From: Williamsia serinedens
GTDB taxonomy: Bacteria > Actinomycetota > Actinomycetes > Mycobacteriales > Mycobacteriaceae
DNA: 64,000 nt
Reading direction: 5' to 3'
NCBI RefSeq assembly: GCF_024171725.1
Contig: NZ_JAMTCG010000003.1
Span: 310,001 to 374,000, forward strand
Below the pieces are notes generated by a model. That model worked only from the letters and a program-made list of their open reading frames with translations. It was not told the origin of the DNA and ran no database searches. Position 1 is the stretch's first letter. Each line of letters begins with the position of its first letter. Positions 47,915 to 57,008 of the stretch are shown in pieces. Position numbers and translations under genes: made by a program.

Positions 47915-49750
47915 ATGACCACCACGCAACCCGCCCAGGCCGCGATGAAGTCGTTCCCGCGCCCCTCCTCACTGCCCGTCCCCGAGGGGGCGGAGGGGTG
48001 GGAGAAGCTGTACCCCTACAACCTGGCGTTCCAGAACGTCGACGGCCCCGACGACGAGAAGTTCTGGTTCTGCGACAGCCAGCACTGGCCGACGGTGTAC
48101 AAGCCGTTCGAGACCATCGGCGGCGAGTTCGCGGTGAAGTGCTTGGGGCAGTACAACACCCGCCACCTGATGATCCCGCCGGCCAACGGCATCGAGTTCA
48201 AGATCCACCTCGGCTACCTCTACATGAGCCCGGTCGCCGTGCCCGAGGACCAGATCGCCGCGCGTGTCCCCGAGTTCGAGAAGCGCGTCGGACACTACTT
48301 CCAGAACTGGGACAGCCTCCTCGAGCAGTGGAAGATCAAGGTGCGCGCCACCATCGACGAGATGGAGGCGCTGACCTTCGCCCCGCTGCCCGACATGGTG
48401 CCGTTCGACGACATCGTCTCCGGCAAGGCCAAGGACGGCTCCGAGGTCCTCATGGAGAACTACGACCGCCTGATCCAGCTCTGTTATCAGAACTGGCAGT
48501 ACCACTTCGAGTTCCTCAACCTCGGGTACATCGCCTACCTCGACTTCTTCACCTTCGCCAAGCAGGTGTTCCCCGACATCCCCGACCTCGCCGTCGCGAA
48601 GATGGTGCAGGGCGTCGACATGGAGCTGTTCCGTCCCGACGACGAGCTGAAGAAGCTCGCGGCCCTCGCCGTCCGGATCGGCCTGCACGACGAGTTCGAC
48701 GACACCGATGACGTGGCGGGGACGCTGGCGCGCATCGCATCCCACGCCCAGGGGCAGCAGTGGATCGACGCCTGGACCGCGGCCCAGGACCCGTGGTTCA
48801 ACTTCACCGTCGGCAACGGCTTCTACGGCCACGACAAGTACTGGATCGAGCACCTGGAGATCCCGCTCGGGTTCATCAAGGACTACATCCGTCGGCTCGA
48901 GGACGGACAGGACATCATGCGTCCCGTCGAGACCCTCGTCGCCGAGCGCGAGCGCATCGTCGAGGAGTACCGATCGATGCTCGACGGTGAGAACCTCGCC
49001 GCATTCGACGCCAAGCGCGGCCTCGCCGCCACCGCCTACCCGTACGTCGAGAACCACAACTTCTACATCGAGCACTGGACGATGGGTGTGTTCTGGCGGA
49101 AGGTCCGTGAGCTGTCACGGGTGTTCGTCGCCGACCGGTTCTGGGCCGACGAGAACGACATGCTGTTCCTCACCCGCAGCGAGGTGCGCGACGCGCTGTT
49201 CGACCTCGTCACCGGGTGGGCGGTCGGTGTCACCCCGACGGGTCCGAGTTACTGGCCGAAGGAGATCGAGCGGCGACGCGGCATCGTCGACGCCCTGTCC
49301 ACGCAGCGGCCGCAGCCCGCGCTGAACACACCGCCGGCGCAGATCACCGAGCCGTTCACCCAGATGCTCTGGGGCATCACCACCGAACAGGTGCAGCAGT
49401 GGCTCGCCGACGACGAGGACTCCGACGGTGCCATCACCGGCATGGCGGCCTCCCCCGGTGTCGTGGAGGGACGGGCCCGGGTCGTGTACCACGCGGACCA
49501 GCTGAGCGAGGTGCAGGCCGGCGAGATCCTCGTCGCCACCATCACCGCCCCGTCGTGGGGTCCGGTGTTCGGGAAGATCACCGCGACCGTCACCGACATC
49601 GGCGGGATGATGAGCCACGCGGCCATCGTGTGCCGCGAGTACGGCCTCCCCGCGGTGACCGGGACCGGCAACGGTTCCACCACCATCACCACCGGTCAGC
49701 TCATCCGCGTCGACGGCACCCGCGGCCGCGTCGAGATCCTCGAGGACTGA
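47915..49750 (+). CDS. creI: Phenol-phosphorylating synthase, phospho-histidine subunit (CreI type)
   Basis: A 611-residue protein. The large N-terminal region (about 1-500) has many aromatic residues and is taken as the phenol-binding part. The C-terminal 110 residues are a PEP-utilising mobile domain with the phospho-carrier histidine near 568 (TDIGGMMSHAAIV). It resembles the alpha subunit of phenylphosphate synthase, and with CreH reconstitutes a split PEP-synthase-like enzyme that makes aryl phosphate. ATG 47915 follows AGGA. A PEP-synthase catalytic barrel is not evident. Confidence 0.85.
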   Translation: MTTTQPAQAAMKSFPRPSSLPVPEGAEGWEKLYPYNLAFQNVDGPDDEKFWFCDSQHWPTVYKPFETIGGEFAVKCLGQYNTRHLMIPPANGIEFKIHLGYLYMSPVAVPEDQIAARVPEFEKRVGHYFQNWDSLLEQWKIKVRATIDEMEALTFAPLPDMVPFDDIVSGKAKDGSEVLMENYDRLIQLCYQNWQYHFEFLNLGYIAYLDFFTFAKQVFPDIPDLAVAKMVQGVDMELFRPDDELKKLAALAVRIGLHDEFDDTDDVAGTLARIASHAQGQQWIDAWTAAQDPWFNFTVGNGFYGHDKYWIEHLEIPLGFIKDYIRRLEDGQDIMRPVETLVAERERIVEEYRSMLDGENLAAFDAKRGLAATAYPYVENHNFYIEHWTMGVFWRKVRELSRVFVADRFWADENDMLFLTRSEVRDALFDLVTGWAVGVTPTGPSYWPKEIERRRGIVDALSTQRPQPALNTPPAQITEPFTQMLWGITTEQVQQWLADDEDSDGAITGMAASPGVVEGRARVVYHADQLSEVQAGEILVATITAPSWGPVFGKITATVTDIGGMMSHAAIVCREYGLPAVTGTGNGSTTITTGQLIRVDGTRGRVEILED

Positions 49751-49753
49751 GCG

Positions 49754-50530
49754 GTGGTCGATCCCGAGGGGCCCGACCCCCGCCCGACCGGCCGGCGCAC
49801 GGTCCTCGTGACCGGCGCCGCCGGCGGTCTCGGCCGCGCCTTCGCGCTGGGGTTCGCCGCCCGCGGTCACGCGGTCGCGGTGGCCGACACCAACGTCGAC
49901 GGCGTCGCAGAGACCGCACGGCTCGTGGCCGATCACGGTGTCCCGTCCTGGCACGGACGGGTCGACGTCACCGACAGCGAGTCGACGCGCGAGGTCGCCG
50001 CGGCGGTCGCCGAGTTCGGCGGCGGCCACATCGACGTCGTGGTGAACAACGCAGCGCTCTACGCCGGCGTCACCCGCGCCCCGCTCGAGGAGATCGACGG
50101 CGACGAGTGGGACCGTGTCATGGCGGTGAACACCAAGGGCCCCTGGCTGATGACGCGGGCCGCGAGCCCACACCTCTCCGACGGTGCCCGCGTGGTGAAC
50201 CTGTCGTCGGCGACGGTCTTCTCGGGGTCCGAGCAGTGGGCCCACTACGTCGCGTCGAAAGGCGCTGTCATCGCACTGACCCGCGTGATGGCCAAGGAAC
50301 TCGGACGCCGGTCGATCACCGTCAACGCGATCGCGCCCGGCTTCACCCTGACCGAGGCCAGCTACGGGCTCATGAAGGACGCCGAGACCTACGGCGTCGA
50401 CCGGGGCGCACTGCGCCGTGCCGGTCACCCCGACGACATCGTCGGTGCCGCACTGTTCCTCGCCGGCCCCGACGCCGCCTACATCAGCGGCCAGACGCTC
50501 GTCGTCGACGGCGGCCGCCAGTTCATCTGA
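49754..50530 (+). CDS. creG: Short-chain alcohol dehydrogenase (CreG type)
   Basis: A 258-residue classical SDR. Cofactor motif TGAAGGLGRAFA lies near 18-29, then NNAALYAG, a catalytic Ser in LSSATVFSG, and Y-x3-K in HYVASKGAVIA. In the cre pathway this oxidises 4-hydroxybenzyl alcohol to the aldehyde. It starts at GTG 49754 just after creI, and a 9-bp gap leads to the ferredoxin gene. Confidence 0.85.
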   Translation: MVDPEGPDPRPTGRRTVLVTGAAGGLGRAFALGFAARGHAVAVADTNVDGVAETARLVADHGVPSWHGRVDVTDSESTREVAAAVAEFGGGHIDVVVNNAALYAGVTRAPLEEIDGDEWDRVMAVNTKGPWLMTRAASPHLSDGARVVNLSSATVFSGSEQWAHYVASKGAVIALTRVMAKELGRRSITVNAIAPGFTLTEASYGLMKDAETYGVDRGALRRAGHPDDIVGAALFLAGPDAAYISGQTLVVDGGRQFI

Positions 50531-50539
50531 GGAGACCTC

Positions 50540-50860
50540 ATGCCCACGATCACCTTCACCGACCCCGACGGCACCGCCAGCTCCATCGACGCCACCCCCG
50601 GCGACTCGGTCATGGAGACCGCCGTGCGCAACGGCGTCACCGGGATCGTCGCCGAGTGCGGCGGATCCCTGTCCTGCGCCACGTGCCACGTGTTCGTCGA
50701 CCCCTCCGACGCCGCAGATCTCCCCCCGATGGAGGAGATGGAGGACGAGATGCTCTGGGGCACCGCCGTCGACCGCGGCGACACCTCGCGTCTCTCGTGC
50801 CAGATCCGCGTCACCGACGGCATGGACCTGCACGTCGCCCTCCCCGAGACCCAGGTGTGA
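50540..50860 (+). CDS. creF: [2Fe-2S] ferredoxin (CreF type)
   Basis: A 106-residue adrenodoxin/putidaredoxin-type ferredoxin with cluster ligands C40, C46, C49 and C87 (ECGGSLSCATCH and RLSCQI). It carries electrons from the reductase encoded next to the P450 CreJ. GAGGAGACC precedes ATG 50540. Confidence 0.92.
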   Translation: MPTITFTDPDGTASSIDATPGDSVMETAVRNGVTGIVAECGGSLSCATCHVFVDPSDAADLPPMEEMEDEMLWGTAVDRGDTSRLSCQIRVTDGMDLHVALPETQV

Positions 50861-50864
50861 CGCC

Positions 50865-52130
50865 GTGTCCGCCCCAGGGATGCTCATCGTCGGCTCGTCG
50901 CAGGCGGGCGTGCAGCTCGCCGTGTCGCTGCGCGCACTCGGCTACGCCGACCCCGTGACGCTTCTCGGCGACGAGGACCACCGCCCCTACCAACGGCCCG
51001 CGCTGTCCAAGGAGTTCCTCCAGGACGCCGTCGGCAAGGAGTCGCTCATCTTCCGCTCGGCGGAGTACTGGCGTGACAACGGGATCGACGTCGTCAAGGG
51101 ACACCGGATCGACACCGTCGCCACCCGCGCCGACGGCTCCGGTCTCGCGACCGCCCGGGACGGACGTGAGTTCTCCTTCGACCGGCTCGCGCTGACCGTC
51201 GGTGCCCGGGCGCGGCGCCTCTCGGTTCCCGGTGCCGACCTCGACGGCGTGCTGTACCTCCGCACCGCCGACGACGCGCTGGCGCTCAAGGCGCGGGTCC
51301 CCGAGGTGCGACGTGCGGTGGTGATCGGCGGCGGGTTCATCGGCCTCGAGACCGCCGCCAGCCTGCACACCCTGGGTATCGAGGTCACGGTCATCGAGTT
51401 CGCGGACCGGCTCGTCGCGCGGGCCGTCGGCGCGGCGACGTCGGACTTCCTGTTCCGTCATCACACCGACGCCGGCATCGACATCCGTCTCGGCACGGCC
51501 GTCGAACAGGTCGTCGGGCGGGACGGGCAGGTGAGCGGGGTGATCGCCGGCGGTGTCGAGATCCCTGCCGACGTCGTGCTCGTCGGCATCGGGGTCATCC
51601 CGAACACCGCGCTCGCCGAGCAGATGGGACTCGCGGTCGACGACGGAATCGTCGTCGACGACCACGCCGTCACCTCCGACGGACACACCCTGGCCGTCGG
51701 TGACTGCGCGAACCTGCCCGACCCGTCGCCCGGTGCGCCGGCGGGACGACGTGTGCGGTTCGAGAGCGTGAACCACGCGATCGAGCAGGCCAAGGTCGCC
51801 GCGTACGCGGCGGTCGGACGGTCGCAGGAGTACGCGTCCGTGCCCTGGTTCTGGTCGACCCAGGGTGTACTCAAGCTGCAGATCGCCGGCGTGTCCGGCG
51901 GCCACGACACCGTCGTCGACCGCAGCGCCCCGGACCCCCGCAAGCACTCTGTCCTCTACTACCGCGGTGACCGGCTCGTCGCCGCCGAGTGCGTGAACAC
52001 GCCGCTGGACTTCATCGCCGTGAAGAAGGCGCTCGCCCAGCAGATCTCGCTGCCACCGGCGACCGTGACCGACCCGGCCACGCCCCTGTCCGCGGTCCTG
52101 GCTGCCGCCTCCGGAAGGAAAGCATCATGA
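50865..52130 (+). CDS. creE: Ferredoxin reductase (CreE type)
   Basis: A 421-residue NADH-dependent flavoprotein of the putidaredoxin-reductase class. The FAD motif GSSQAGVQ is at the start, the NADH motif VVIGGGFIGLE in the middle, AVGDCAN for FAD later, and a C-terminal reductase domain with WFWSTQG. It completes the CreJ electron chain. GTG 50865 is preferred over ATG 50880, which has no room for a ribosome site. The stop overlaps creD. Confidence 0.9.
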   Translation: MSAPGMLIVGSSQAGVQLAVSLRALGYADPVTLLGDEDHRPYQRPALSKEFLQDAVGKESLIFRSAEYWRDNGIDVVKGHRIDTVATRADGSGLATARDGREFSFDRLALTVGARARRLSVPGADLDGVLYLRTADDALALKARVPEVRRAVVIGGGFIGLETAASLHTLGIEVTVIEFADRLVARAVGAATSDFLFRHHTDAGIDIRLGTAVEQVVGRDGQVSGVIAGGVEIPADVVLVGIGVIPNTALAEQMGLAVDDGIVVDDHAVTSDGHTLAVGDCANLPDPSPGAPAGRRVRFESVNHAIEQAKVAAYAAVGRSQEYASVPWFWSTQGVLKLQIAGVSGGHDTVVDRSAPDPRKHSVLYYRGDRLVAAECVNTPLDFIAVKKALAQQISLPPATVTDPATPLSAVLAAASGRKAS

Positions 52131-52816
52131 CCGTCGAGCTCACCGCGACGACACATCCGCTGCCCCCGACACCCATCCCGGCCGACGGGCCGGTGGACAC
52201 GTCGCCGATCTGTGGCACACCGTCGCTGCAGACCGACCTCGATCCCGTGTGGGCGGCGGTGGTCGCGTGCACCCGGGTGCGGGGCAACGACATCCACCTG
52301 CCCATCTCGCTCGCGTTCGCCGAGCGCCTCGTCGCCGCCCACCCGGAGGCGAACGCGATGCTGGTGCGGGTGGCCATCCTCCTCCACGACACGGGCTGGG
52401 CTCGGGTCGACGAGAGCAAGATCATCTCCGAGGGCTTCTCCGGCGACTGGCGCAAGGCGGAGATCCGCTTCGAGCACGAGCGCAAGGGGTGCGAGATCGC
52501 CCGAGAGGTGTTGCCGCCACTGGGATACGACGCGCGGTTCGTCGACGAGGTGGTCGCGATCATCGACGGCCATGACACGCGGGCCGAGGCGCACTCCCTC
52601 GAGGACGCCCTCGTCCGTGACGCCGACCGTCTGTGGCGTTTCGACCACGCAGGCATCGCCCTCGCGTCGGGCTGGTTCGGTCTCGACCCGGCGACCTACT
52701 GCGATCGCCTGCGCGCGGAGATCATCCCCGAACTGCTCACCGAAGCGGGCACCGCGATGGGTCTTGCGCACCTCGACCGCTCGGTGGCGCTGTTGAAGAC
52801 GGCGGTGCTGCGATGA
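52127..52816 (+). CDS. creD: HD-domain aryl-phosphate phosphohydrolase (CreD type)
   Basis: A 229-residue HD-superfamily hydrolase. H57, the pair H87-D88 in AILLHDTGW, H149-D150 in IIDGHD, and DADRLWR near 165-171 form the metal site. In cre systems CreD removes the phosphate after P450 oxidation to give the free hydroxybenzyl product. ATGA overlaps with creE and creC. It is a paralogue of the protein at 43982. Confidence 0.87.
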   Translation: MTVELTATTHPLPPTPIPADGPVDTSPICGTPSLQTDLDPVWAAVVACTRVRGNDIHLPISLAFAERLVAAHPEANAMLVRVAILLHDTGWARVDESKIISEGFSGDWRKAEIRFEHERKGCEIAREVLPPLGYDARFVDEVVAIIDGHDTRAEAHSLEDALVRDADRLWRFDHAGIALASGWFGLDPATYCDRLRAEIIPELLTEAGTAMGLAHLDRSVALLKTAVLR

Positions 52817-54264
52817 CCGAGTGGACCCACGTCGACGACCTGTTCGTCGACGGTCGGTGGACCCCTGTTCTCGGAACCGACCGCCTCGAGGTCACCGATC
52901 CCGCACGCGGTGACGTGTGGGGCAGTGTGCCGCAGGCGAACCCCGCCGATCTGGACGTCGTCGTCGGCGCAGCCCGCGCCGCCTTCGACACCGGGCCATG
53001 GCCACGGATGCGCGCAGCCGACCGTGCCGAGATCCTCCTGCGCGCCGCCGACGAGATCGAGAAGCGCTCCGCCGAGATCTCGACCACCGTGACCCGCGAG
53101 AACGGCTCCCCGATCGCCGAGACCTCCGGCGCCGCCGCGAACGCCGCGGGACTGTTCCGGGCTGTCGCCGGCCTGGCCGAGCACCTCGACCGCGAGGACG
53201 TCCGCCCGTTCCCGTCGGGCGAGAACGAGACCCTGGTGCGCCGCGACCCCGTGGGGGTGTGTGCGCTCATCGCGCCGTGGAACTTCCCGATCAACCTCGT
53301 CGCGGTGAAGCTCGCGCCCGCCCTGCTGGCCGGGTGCACCGCGGTGATCAAGCCGGCGGAGTCGACGCCGCTGTCGATCCGGCACGTCGTCGAGGCGCTC
53401 GATGCCGCCGGCGTCCCGCCCGGGGTCGTCGGCCTCGTCACGGGAGACGGCGCGGTCGGTGACGCATTGGTTCGTCACCCGGGCGTCGACAAGGTGGCGT
53501 TCACCGGGTCCACCGGTGTGGGCCGGAAGATCGCCGCAGCCTGCGGCGAACTCCTGCGGCCCGTCACGCTGGAACTCGGCGGCAAGTCGGCGGCGATCGT
53601 CCTCGACGACGCCGATCTCGACCATCTCGCGTCCGTCCTCATCCGGTCCTGCATGCGCAACACCGGTCAGACCTGCTACATCTCCACCCGCGTCCTCGCA
53701 CCGCGGTCGCGCTACGAGGAGATCGTCGATGTCATCGCACGCACCATCTCCGCTGCACCCGTCGGCGACCCCACCGACCCGGCGACGGTGTTCGGGCCCG
53801 TCGCGTCCGAACGCCAGCGGGACATCGTCGCCGGCTACCTCGAGAGCGCCCGCGCCGAGGGCGCGAGGGTCGTCGTCGGCGGTTCGGTCCTCGACGAACG
53901 ACCCGGGTCGTTCGTCGAGCCCACCGTCCTCGCCGACGTGACCGAGTCGATGACCGTCGCCCGCGAGGAGGTCTTCGGCCCGGTCCTCGTCGTGATGCCC
54001 TACGAGGACGTCGACGACGCGATACGCATCGCGAACGCCACCCCGTTCGGGTTGGGCGGCATCGTGTTCGGCACCGACACCACCCGCGCCCAGGAGGTCG
54101 CCGAGCGCATCGACACCGGCTCGGTGGGCATCAACTTCTTCGCGTCGAACCATGCGGCACCGTTCGGCGGGCGCCACGACTCCGGGCTCGGTGTGGAGTA
54201 CGGGGTGGAGGGACTCGAGCAGTACGTGACGTTCAAGTCCATCCACCGGCGGCGAGTCGACTGA
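52813..54264 (+). CDS. creC: 4-hydroxybenzaldehyde-type aldehyde dehydrogenase (CreC type)
   Basis: A 483-residue NAD(P)-dependent aldehyde dehydrogenase. APWNFPINL, FTGSTGVG, the general base in LELGGKSAAIV, the catalytic cysteine in NTGQTCYIST and EEVFGPVL are all present. The last cre step gives 4-hydroxybenzoate, the substrate of PobA encoded 0.9 kb away. Its 3' end overlaps the convergent IclR gene by 32 bp. Confidence 0.9.
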   Translation: MTEWTHVDDLFVDGRWTPVLGTDRLEVTDPARGDVWGSVPQANPADLDVVVGAARAAFDTGPWPRMRAADRAEILLRAADEIEKRSAEISTTVTRENGSPIAETSGAAANAAGLFRAVAGLAEHLDREDVRPFPSGENETLVRRDPVGVCALIAPWNFPINLVAVKLAPALLAGCTAVIKPAESTPLSIRHVVEALDAAGVPPGVVGLVTGDGAVGDALVRHPGVDKVAFTGSTGVGRKIAAACGELLRPVTLELGGKSAAIVLDDADLDHLASVLIRSCMRNTGQTCYISTRVLAPRSRYEEIVDVIARTISAAPVGDPTDPATVFGPVASERQRDIVAGYLESARAEGARVVVGGSVLDERPGSFVEPTVLADVTESMTVAREEVFGPVLVVMPYEDVDDAIRIANATPFGLGGIVFGTDTTRAQEVAERIDTGSVGINFFASNHAAPFGGRHDSGLGVEYGVEGLEQYVTFKSIHRRRVD

Positions 54265-55021
54265 ACTCGGCCGCACGGGCCAGTTCACGACCGATGCCCT
54301 GGGCCGCGACCGTCGCGGCGGCTGAGAGCCGCGTCCGTTCCCGGTCGAGGGACGGGACCACGACGCCGAGCGCGGCGACCACGTCCCCGTCGGGTCCGTG
54401 GACGGGCACCGCGAGAGAGCAGGCCCCCAGGCTCATCTCCTCCACCGTCGTCGCGTAGCCCTCCCGGCGGACACGCGCGAGCTGCGTCGTCAGCATCGCG
54501 GGAGCGGTGATCGTGTGGGGAGTCTGCCGCGTGAGGTGGCGCAGGACATGGTGGTGCACCTCGTCCGGCGCCCACGCCAACAACACCTTGCCGACCCCGG
54601 TGCAGTGCAACGGGAGTCGACTGCCGACCTTGCTCACCACCGGCACCGACCGGCGTCCCGCGAGTCGCTCCAGGTACAGCGTCTCGTGGCCCTCACGCAC
54701 GGCGAGGTGGACGGTCGCGCGCGTCGCCGCCTGCAGGTCCTGGAGATATGGCGCGCAGATGTCCCGGAGGTCGGTCTGCACCGGCGCGAGCAACCCGAGC
54801 CGCCAGACCCGTCGACCCACCACATAGGCGCCGTCGTCGGTGCGTTCGAGGACCTCGCCCTCCACGAGCTGCCGGATCAGACGCAGGGCTGTCGGCGCGG
54901 GAAGGTCGGCGCGCGTGGCGATCTCGCTCAGTGTCAGCACCCGGTGCCGCTCGTCGAACGCGCCCAGGACCGACAACGCGCGCGCCACCACCGAGACCCC
55001 CGCCGGGGACCGTCCCGCCAT
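54233..55021 (-). CDS. pobR: IclR-family regulator, PobR type
   Basis: A 262-residue IclR-type protein: helix-turn-helix at about 10-75 (LTLSEIATRADLPAPTALRLIRQLV) and an effector domain with KVGSRLPLHCTGVGKVLLA. It is divergent from pobA, and a TTTCGCTCAGTGAAA dyad lies between the two starts. 4-Hydroxybenzoate is the likely effector. ATG 55021 gives the expected N-terminus, though no strong ribosome site is seen. Confidence 0.85.
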   Translation of the reverse strand: MAGRSPAGVSVVARALSVLGAFDERHRVLTLSEIATRADLPAPTALRLIRQLVEGEVLERTDDGAYVVGRRVWRLGLLAPVQTDLRDICAPYLQDLQAATRATVHLAVREGHETLYLERLAGRRSVPVVSKVGSRLPLHCTGVGKVLLAWAPDEVHHHVLRHLTRQTPHTITAPAMLTTQLARVRREGYATTVEEMSLGACSLAVPVHGPDGDVVAALGVVVPSLDRERTRLSAAATVAAQGIGRELARAAEFSRLAAGGWT

Positions 55022-55042
55022 CGTCGTCGCCTCGTCTCACGT

Positions 55043-55057
55043 TTTCGCTCAGTGAAA
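55043..55057. promoter_or_regulatory. IclR-type operator between pobR and pobA
   Basis: TTTCGCTCAGTGAAA pairs TTTC with GAAA around seven bases, 21 bases from the pobR start. It belongs to the same motif family as the dyads at 40140, 43935 and 45459. Confidence 0.65.
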
Positions 55058-55119
55058 CATAGCCGATGACCTCGGCCTGTCGCGTGGTTACCGTCACACC
55101 ATCGACAGAGAGGCCAGAC

Positions 55120-56301
55120 ATGAGTGTTCCCAGCACCTCCACGACCCGCGTCGCGATCGTCGGCGGCGGCCCCGCCGGCCTGATGCTGTCGCATCTGCTG
55201 CACATCGCAGGGATCGAGAGCGTCGTCCTGGAGCGGCGTGCCCGCCGCGACATCGAGACCACGCACCGGGCCGGCATCCTCGAGCGCGACAGCGTGCGAC
55301 TCCTCGTCGACAGCGGCGTGAGCGACCGCGTCCTGACCGACGGTGACCGCCACGGCGGCATCTACCTGCGCTTCGGCGGGGAGAGCCACCACATCGACTT
55401 CGACGCGCTGACCGGCGCCACTGTGTGGCTGTACCCCCAGACCGACGTGTTCACCGACCTCGCCGACGCGCGGGACCGCGACGGCGGTGACGTGCGCTTC
55501 GGGGTGAGTGACCTCGAGGTGCGCGACGTCCTCGACACGCCGACCGTGGCCTTCACCGACTCCGACGGGGTCGCGCAGGAGATCACCGCCGAGATCGTGG
55601 TCGGCGCCGACGGGTCACGCAGTATCTGCCGGGACCTCGTCGCCGACCGCCGGCAGTACTTCCGCGAGTACCCCTTCGCCTGGTTCGGCATCCTGTGCGA
55701 GGCGCCGAAGAGCTCCCCGGAGCTCATCTACGCACGATCCGACCGCGGGTTCGCCCTCATCAGTCAGCGCACGGAATCGGTGCAGCGCATGTACTTCCAG
55801 TGCGATCCGACCACGGACCCGTCGGCCTGGTCGGACGCGCAGATCTGGGAGGAACTCCAGACCCGACTCGCCGGTCGGGACGACTTCTCCCTCGTGGAGG
55901 GCACCGTGATCGACAAGTCCGTGCTCCCCTTCCGCAGCTTCGTGCAGACCCCGATGCGGCACGGGCAGTTGCTGCTCGCCGGCGACGCCGGCCACACCGT
56001 CCCCCCGACCGGCGCCAAAGGCCTCAACCTGGCGCTCGCCGACGTGCGGGTGCTCGCGGAGGTGCTCGAGCAGGCTCTGGGCAAGAACGACCCCGACGCC
56101 CTCGACACGTACAGCGACCGCGTCCTGGACCGGGTGTGGCGCGCGCAGAACTTCTCGTACTGGATGACGACGATGCTGCACCGCTCGGCCGACAGCTCGG
56201 ATTTCGACGAACGGCGCCAGCTCGGCGAGTTGGCAACCCTCGTCGCCTCCGACGCCGGGAAGACCTACCTCGCCGAGGGGTACACCGGCTGGCCGGCCTG
56301 A
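55120..56301 (+). CDS. pobA: 4-hydroxybenzoate 3-monooxygenase
   Basis: A 393-residue flavoprotein that converts 4-hydroxybenzoate to protocatechuate. The FAD motif is VGGGPAGLMLSHLLH near 13-27, the DG motif is VGADGSRS, and the GD motif is LLAGDAGHTVPPTGAKGLNLALADV. ERRARRDIETTHRAGILE in the first 65 residues is typical of PobA. ATG 55120 follows GAGAGGCC. It is convergent with the TetR gene, 6 bp apart. Confidence 0.95.
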   Translation: MSVPSTSTTRVAIVGGGPAGLMLSHLLHIAGIESVVLERRARRDIETTHRAGILERDSVRLLVDSGVSDRVLTDGDRHGGIYLRFGGESHHIDFDALTGATVWLYPQTDVFTDLADARDRDGGDVRFGVSDLEVRDVLDTPTVAFTDSDGVAQEITAEIVVGADGSRSICRDLVADRRQYFREYPFAWFGILCEAPKSSPELIYARSDRGFALISQRTESVQRMYFQCDPTTDPSAWSDAQIWEELQTRLAGRDDFSLVEGTVIDKSVLPFRSFVQTPMRHGQLLLAGDAGHTVPPTGAKGLNLALADVRVLAEVLEQALGKNDPDALDTYSDRVLDRVWRAQNFSYWMTTMLHRSADSSDFDERRQLGELATLVASDAGKTYLAEGYTGWPA

Positions 56302-56307
56302 CGCCTG

Positions 56308-56970
56308 CTACGCGTCGTCGGTGCCGGCGTGTTCCTCGACACCGGCGGTGAGGAAGGCGACGATCATGTCGCCCAACATCGTCCGGTGGGTTGCGCGCGC
56401 CTGCGTCGACGCGAGATCGCGCCCGAACAACGACTTCCACGTGTAGCGGTTGGCGACCCGGAAGAAGCAGAAGCTGCTGATCGCCAGGTGGACGTCCAGC
56501 GCGTCGACGTCATCGCGGAACACCCCTCGCGCGCGACCGGCGGCGAGGATGCTGCCCAGCACGTCGACGGCGGGGCTCCCCATGCTCTGCACCGCGGTCG
56601 AGTTCTTGATGTGCGCACCCTTGAGGATGTTCTCCCCGGCCACGATCCGGATGAAGTCGGGGTTGCGGGCGTGGTGGTCGAAGGTGACCTCGGCGAGCGC
56701 GCGGACCGCGGCGATCGGGTCGTCGTCGATGTGCGCGACCTTCTGCTCCAGGCTGCGGATCTTCCCGTACGACGCCTCGAGAACCGCCTGGTAGAGGCCC
56801 TCCTTGTCGCCGTAGTAGTAGTAGATCATCCGCTTGGTGGTGTGCGTCTTGGCGGTGATCTCGTCCACCCGCGCACCGGCGAACCCCTTGTCGGCGAACT
56901 CCTTCGTGGCGACCGCGATGATGTCGGCGCGCGTGCGATCGCTGTCGCGTCGACGAGTGGGTCCGGTCAC
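56308..56970 (-). CDS. TetR-family regulator of the quinate/shikimate genes
   Basis: A 220-residue TetR-type repressor. The helix-turn-helix is in IIAVATKEFADKGFAGARVDEITAKTHTTKRMIYYYYGDKEGLY. The C-terminal domain is helical and effector-binding (FDHHARNPDFIRIV). GTG 56970 is the most likely start. It is the distal gene of the transporter-dehydrogenase-tetR unit; its targets are probably that unit and the divergent dehydratase gene. Confidence 0.85.
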   Translation of the reverse strand: MTGPTRRRDSDRTRADIIAVATKEFADKGFAGARVDEITAKTHTTKRMIYYYYGDKEGLYQAVLEASYGKIRSLEQKVAHIDDDPIAAVRALAEVTFDHHARNPDFIRIVAGENILKGAHIKNSTAVQSMGSPAVDVLGSILAAGRARGVFRDDVDALDVHLAISSFCFFRVANRYTWKSLFGRDLASTQARATHRTMLGDMIVAFLTAGVEEHAGTDDA

Positions 56971-57008
56971 GACGTCGACTGTAACGGGCGACGTCGCCAC
57001 CTCCGGGG

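Noticed and set aside
46791-49750. CreH/CreI pair as a split housekeeping PEP synthase or pyruvate phosphate dikinase
   Set aside because: The PEP-binding C-terminal barrel is not evident, and the pair lies among P450, ferredoxin and aromatic dehydrogenase genes. A phenol-phosphorylating synthase fits better.
56987-56998. GGCGACGTCGCC palindrome upstream of the TetR gene as its operator
   Set aside because: Short GC-only palindromes of this type are frequent by chance in this composition, and no second copy was found near the other candidate targets.
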